The translations under genes were made by a program, and so were the position numbers. Shown one piece after another: positions 32,593-36,056 of a stretch of 36,056 nucleotides of DNA. The stretch spans positions 1 through 36,056 of the forward strand of contig JAJYBE010000002.1 of NCBI GenBank assembly GCA_021779205.1, written 5' to 3'. The stretch is from a bacterium. Its GTDB lineage: Bacteria; Patescibacteriota; Minisyncoccia; Moranbacterales; UBA2206. Numbering within the stretch: position 1 is the stretch's first letter; each line of letters begins with the position of its first letter. The notes beneath the pieces are model-generated. The model did no database searches and had not been told where the DNA came from. It saw only the letters and a program-made list of their open reading frames with translations.

Positions 32593-33144
32593 ATGTTCAA
32601 ATTATACTCAAAAATTTTTTCTACGCCAAGAACCGTAATTGATGCGGATGAATTAATTGTCGATAATGACATAGAAATAGTCGGAAAGCGTTTGACAAAA
32701 AAAATAAAAGATATTTTTCAAGGATCATTAGCTATTCGTGAAGTTGATGCGGGATCAACTAACGCTTGCGAGCAAGAATTAACAGCTTTGAGCAATGCTT
32801 ATTATGATGTTGAGAGATTTGGAATTCATTTTGTCGCATCTCCCAGGCATGCCGATATGCTTATGGTTACCGGAGCTGTTTCGCGTAATATGCGGCAAGC
32901 GCTAATAAAAACATATGAAGCAACACCTAATCCAAAAATTGTAGTAGCGGTAGGGGATGATGCGATTGATGGTGGAATATTCAAAGGCTCATACGCGGTT
33001 ATGGATGGTGTGGATAAGGTTATTCCTGTTGATTTTAAGATTCCTGGCGATCCACCTTCTCCAAAAACAATTATCAAGCATCTTCTGAAAATTCTTGATT
33101 TAGTTGAAAAGAAAAATAAAGAAAGAGTAAAAAGCATAGAGTAA
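32593..33144 (+). CDS. NuoB/HycG-like small subunit lacking three cluster cysteines
   Basis: A 183-residue protein of the complex I subunit B / group 4 hydrogenase small-subunit family, which normally holds one [4Fe-4S] cluster next to the active or quinone site. The fold signature is strong: VDAGSTNACEQELTALSNAYYDVERFGIHF, ASPRHADMLMVTGAV, AVGDDAIDGG, VIPVDFKIPGDPPSP. In relatives these read GSCNGCE, GDCAIDGG and PGCPPSP; here the positions are T56, C59, D123 and D153, so only one of four ligands remains. The frame is otherwise well conserved, so this is a maintained, redox-silent protein, not a pseudogene. A TTG at 32551 is a weaker start. Confidence 0.9.
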   Translation: MFKLYSKIFSTPRTVIDADELIVDNDIEIVGKRLTKKIKDIFQGSLAIREVDAGSTNACEQELTALSNAYYDVERFGIHFVASPRHADMLMVTGAVSRNMRQALIKTYEATPNPKIVVAVGDDAIDGGIFKGSYAVMDGVDKVIPVDFKIPGDPPSPKTIIKHLLKILDLVEKKNKERVKSIE

Positions 33145-33166
33145 GTTTTTTTTGTTTCAATATTAT

Positions 33167-35197
33167 ATGTTTAATTTCAGTTTTGTTCAAATGAATTTTT
33201 TTATGGCATTAGCGCTATTGTTTATTGGCGCATTCGGCTCATTATTAATGAGAAGAAATGATGTGTTAGCAAATTGGTGGAGTGGTGTAATGGCAATTTT
33301 TGCGGCTTGTTTTGGTTTGGTAGTGGCTATTTCGGTGCTATTCTTTGGAATGACTGCTAATTTTAGCGCCAATTCTACATTGCCGCTTTTGACTTTTTCT
33401 TTGAGAATTGACCCTCTTTCCGCCTTTTTTATTTTTATTATTTCATTGATTACAATCTTGGCGTCAGTTTATGGAATTGATTATGTAAGGCATTATTACG
33501 GAAAGTATAGCATCGGAACATTGGGATTTTTTTATAATTTATTTATTGCCGGAATGCTTCTTGTTGTAAGTGCTAACAATGCTTTATTTTTTTTGATTGC
33601 TTGGGAAATTATGTCTTGTGCTTCTTATTTTTTGGTTATTTTTGAAAACAAGGAGGTTGACAATGTGCGCGCCGGATCGCTTTATTTTATTATGACGCAT
33701 ATTGGCACAGCTTTTATCATGCTGGCATTTTTATTGCTTTATTCAGTTAGTGGTTCTTTTGATTTTACGATAATAAAAGAAAATTTAGTAACGATTTCAC
33801 CCGTAATGAAAAATATTATTTTTTTATTGATGCTGATCGGATTTGGTACTAAAGCAGGAATCATTCCCTTGCATATCTGGCTTCCTCGTGCCCATCCGGC
33901 TGCTCCGAGTCATGTCAGTGCTTTAATGTCCGGAGTCATGATTAAGACTGGAATTTATATGTTTATTCGTATTTTTATTGATACTTTGCCTGGCGTTCCA
34001 TTGTGGTGGGGCGAGTTGGTCTTGTTGATTGGCGCTATCTCTGCATTGGCGGGCGTCCTGTATGCGCTTACTGAACATGATATTAAAAGGCTTTTGGCAT
34101 ACCATAGTATTGAAAATATCGGAATCATTCTTTTGGGAGTGGGAAGTTCTTTGATTTTTTTAGCGCTTAACCTTAAGGAATTAGCGATATTAGCTTTAGC
34201 GGCGGCACTTTTCCATACACTGAATCATGCAATTTTTAAATCCCTACTTTTTATGGGTGCCGGTTCGGTTATTTCAAAAATGCATACTCGCAACATGGAA
34301 GAATATGGCGGCATAATTAAATATATGCCACAAACCGCCCTTTTCTTTTTAATTGGGTCATTAGCCATTTCCGCCTTACCTCCATTTAATGGATTTTTTA
34401 GCGAGTGGATGACATATCAATCTTTATTTTCCGGTATTGCTAATTTAAACAGTTCAGCTCAATGGATATTTATTTTGGCGGCTGGTTCGTTGGCTTTTAC
34501 TGGCGGATTGGCGGCGGCTTGTTTTGTTAAAGCTTTTGGAGCGATATTTTTGGCTCGTCCGCGCAATAAAAAGGTTGAACAAATAAAAGAATCCGGTGTG
34601 ATGTCGCGCATTGGCATGGGCATGTTGGCGATTTTTACTTTGATTTTTGGAGTTTTTGCCTATCCGATTTCAAGAACTATTTTAAACATTGCCGGTAGCT
34701 TGAATGTTTTTGACGCAAAAAAAATTGAAAACAGTTCAATTATTCAAAGAAAATTGGAAATCATTTCAATGCCGGTAATTTTTATAAGTATTGCGTGCGT
34801 GCTAATTTTGGTAATCGTTTTAATTTCTGCGTTAACGAAAAAAAGAAAAGTGCAAACTGGTTGCACATGGGATTGTGGGACTGAGCTTACTCCAAGAATG
34901 GAAATTACAGCAACCGGTTTTTCTCGCTCAATAGTGGTTATTTTTCGAGGAATTTTGCGTCCGACAAAGCAAAATACGATTGAATATCGTGATGCCGATA
35001 TGCGTTATTTTGCCAAGAAAAATCTAGTTAAATTGGAAGTTGAAGATTTTTGGGGAACACGCGTGTATTATCCGGCGCAAGCCTTGGTAACAAAAATATC
35101 TAATCGAGTTAAATTATTACAAAGTGGAAATATCAATACCTATATTTTATATATTTTTTTGACATTGTTATTATTGTTATTATTTTTAGTAATTTGA
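33167..35197 (+). CDS. hyfB: HyfB/HycC-type antiporter-like membrane subunit
   Basis: A 676-residue polytopic protein of the NuoL/Mrp-antiporter family, hydrogenase-4 subunit B branch. It shows about 14-16 membrane segments with the pump residues in place: E147 in AWEIMSCASYF, K229 in GFGTKAGIIPLHIWLPRAHP, K260 in SGVMIKTG and a later lysine in TLNHAIFKSLLFMGAG. After these comes a C-terminal part with CTWDCG and a final membrane segment. Such subunits move H+ or Na+ in complex I-like machines. ATG 33167 is preferred over TTG 33152. The next gene starts 1 base after the stop. The symbol follows the family and does not claim hydrogenase activity. Confidence 0.92.
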   Translation: MFNFSFVQMNFFMALALLFIGAFGSLLMRRNDVLANWWSGVMAIFAACFGLVVAISVLFFGMTANFSANSTLPLLTFSLRIDPLSAFFIFIISLITILASVYGIDYVRHYYGKYSIGTLGFFYNLFIAGMLLVVSANNALFFLIAWEIMSCASYFLVIFENKEVDNVRAGSLYFIMTHIGTAFIMLAFLLLYSVSGSFDFTIIKENLVTISPVMKNIIFLLMLIGFGTKAGIIPLHIWLPRAHPAAPSHVSALMSGVMIKTGIYMFIRIFIDTLPGVPLWWGELVLLIGAISALAGVLYALTEHDIKRLLAYHSIENIGIILLGVGSSLIFLALNLKELAILALAAALFHTLNHAIFKSLLFMGAGSVISKMHTRNMEEYGGIIKYMPQTALFFLIGSLAISALPPFNGFFSEWMTYQSLFSGIANLNSSAQWIFILAAGSLAFTGGLAAACFVKAFGAIFLARPRNKKVEQIKESGVMSRIGMGMLAIFTLIFGVFAYPISRTILNIAGSLNVFDAKKIENSSIIQRKLEIISMPVIFISIACVLILVIVLISALTKKRKVQTGCTWDCGTELTPRMEITATGFSRSIVVIFRGILRPTKQNTIEYRDADMRYFAKKNLVKLEVEDFWGTRVYYPAQALVTKISNRVKLLQSGNINTYILYIFLTLLLLLLFLVI

Positions 35198-35198
35198 T

Positions 35199-36056
35199 AT
35201 GAATATTTTGACAATTATTATTTGGACAATTCAATTGATTTTAATTCCGGTTGCTTCGCCACTGTTTATCGGATTGGTGCGAAAAATTAAAGCGCGCTTG
35301 CAAAACAGGGTTGGCGCAAGTATTTTTCAACCTTATTTTGATCTTTGGAAATTATTTCATAAAGATGAAATTATCAGCACTGATGCTTCTCGGATTTTTC
35401 GTTTTGCGCCATATCTAATTTTTTCTATCACATTGATTATTGGAGCCAGTATTCCGCTTTTCAGCACGGTATTTTCAAATAATAGCATGAGTGATTTTTT
35501 GGTTATTGTATATTTAGTGGCATTAAGCACATTTTTTTTGGCGCTTGCAGGAATGGATGTCGGTAGTGGATTCGGTGGGTTTGGCGCAAGTCGTGAAATG
35601 ACGGTTTCCGCATTAACTGAAGGTGGCTTGATTCTTTCTATTTTGGCAGTAACTTTTATTGCTCACTCAACTAATCTTTTCACTATTTCCGGATTTATTT
35701 CGCAAATGTCTTTATTTTCGTTTGCTCCGATTTTTTTGGCTTTCTCCGCTTTTGTGATTGCAATGCTTGCGGAAGCCGGTCGCTTTCCTTTTGATAATCC
35801 TGCCACGCACTTGGAATTAACAATGATTCATGAAGCGATGATTTTGGAATATTCCGGCAAGCGCCTCGCATTAATTGAGTGGTCTGCTGCCAATAAGTTT
35901 TTAATTTTTTTGGCATTGGGGGTCAATTTATTTTTTCCATGGGGAATTTCCAGAACATTTGATTTGCAAAGTAGCATATTCGCGCTGGTAATATTTTTTA
36001 TAAAAATCTACGTGATGAGTTTGGCTGTGTCTGTTTTAGAATCAACAATTACTAAA
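35199..36056 (+). CDS. hyfC: HyfC/HycD (NuoH-like) membrane subunit, 3' end outside window
   Basis: The first 286 residues of a NuoH/HycD-family protein, the membrane anchor that connects the hydrophilic arm to the pump. The start gives MNILTIIIWTIQLILIPVA. Family motifs follow: RKIKARLQNRVGAS, QPYFDLWKLFHKDEI, then AEAGRFPFDNPATHLELTMI and HEAMILEYSGKRLAL. The frame is open to the window end. It lies 1 base after the antiporter-like gene. The large (NuoD/HycE-like) subunit, expected next, is not visible. The symbol follows the family and does not claim hydrogenase activity. Confidence 0.92.
   Translation, partial: MNILTIIIWTIQLILIPVASPLFIGLVRKIKARLQNRVGASIFQPYFDLWKLFHKDEIISTDASRIFRFAPYLIFSITLIIGASIPLFSTVFSNNSMSDFLVIVYLVALSTFFLALAGMDVGSGFGGFGASREMTVSALTEGGLILSILAVTFIAHSTNLFTISGFISQMSLFSFAPIFLAFSAFVIAMLAEAGRFPFDNPATHLELTMIHEAMILEYSGKRLALIEWSAANKFLIFLALGVNLFFPWGISRTFDLQSSIFALVIFFIKIYVMSLAVSVLESTITK

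Noticed and set aside
32593..33144. Treating the cysteine-poor small subunit as a pseudogene
   Set aside because: The frame is intact and the rest of the family signature is highly conserved, so loss is restricted to cluster ligands.
1..36056. Recoding of TGA as glycine, known in some CPR groups
   Set aside because: TGA ends secD, the gene at 5005 and the gene at 18881 at natural protein ends, and no in-frame TGA interrupts a conserved gene.
1..36056. tRNA, rRNA, CRISPR array or riboswitch
   Set aside because: No gap is long enough for rRNA or an array, and none of the gaps read showed a tRNA arm pattern or a known riboswitch core; a covariance-model scan would settle small RNAs.

Overview
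The window is AT-rich (clearly below 40% G+C for most of its length, judged by eye) and gene-dense. It uses TGA as a stop codon: secD, the small gene after secF and one pilin gene end in it. Together with short protein lengths, mostly absent Shine-Dalgarno (SD) sequences, strictly anaerobic ribonucleotide reduction, a large type IV pilin gene set and a small hydrogenase-like membrane complex, this suggests a Candidate Phyla Radiation (Patescibacteria) bacterium of Parcubacteria/Moranbacteria type. That placement is inference. No rRNA, tRNA, CRISPR array or transposase was recognised.

Layout. (1) 1-1841: 3' part of a long cysteine-rich secreted protein. (2) 1867-8390, plus strand: Nudix hydrolase, secD (with an inserted parvulin-like segment), secF, a small Met/Lys-rich protein, a YdjC-type deacetylase, yidD, obg, a membrane coiled-coil protein and groES. 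(3) 8412-12718, minus strand, transcribed priA-def-fmt-rhodanese: restart helicase and the N-formylmethionine addition/removal pair, ending in a double rhodanese-fold protein with no cysteine at all. (4) 12926-19303: prepilin peptidase, then two consecutive four-gene minor-pilin cassettes (GspH/FimT-like, PilV-like, PilW-like, PilX-like). In the first cassette the PilX-like protein carries a huge Cys-rich tail. (5) 19506-27422: a polysaccharide group (Wzz-like, O-antigen-ligase-like, GT4 glycosyltransferase, radical SAM/SPASM) split by a three-gene island (20354-23570). The island genes encode exported proteins, start behind strong SD sequences, have a richer base composition in part, and end at a perfect terminator. 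(6) 27527-28582: zinc-ribbon protein and ribosomal protein L25. (7) 28750-32397: nrdR-nrdD-nrdG with an NrdR box, then a DUF167 protein. (8) 32593-36056: the start of a group-4 hydrogenase/complex I-like operon whose small subunit has lost three of four iron-sulfur ligands while the ion-pumping subunit keeps its charged residues; the third gene runs off the window.

How it fits together. The cell makes dNTPs with an oxygen-sensitive glycyl-radical enzyme, exports proteins through Sec helped by SecDF and YidD, and displays pili and polysaccharide on its surface. The most striking point is the apparently redox-dead small subunit beside an intact antiporter-type subunit. It suggests a hydrogenase-derived complex that no longer passes electrons along the usual route. 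The three-gene island and the SecD-parvulin fusion are the other two strong leads.
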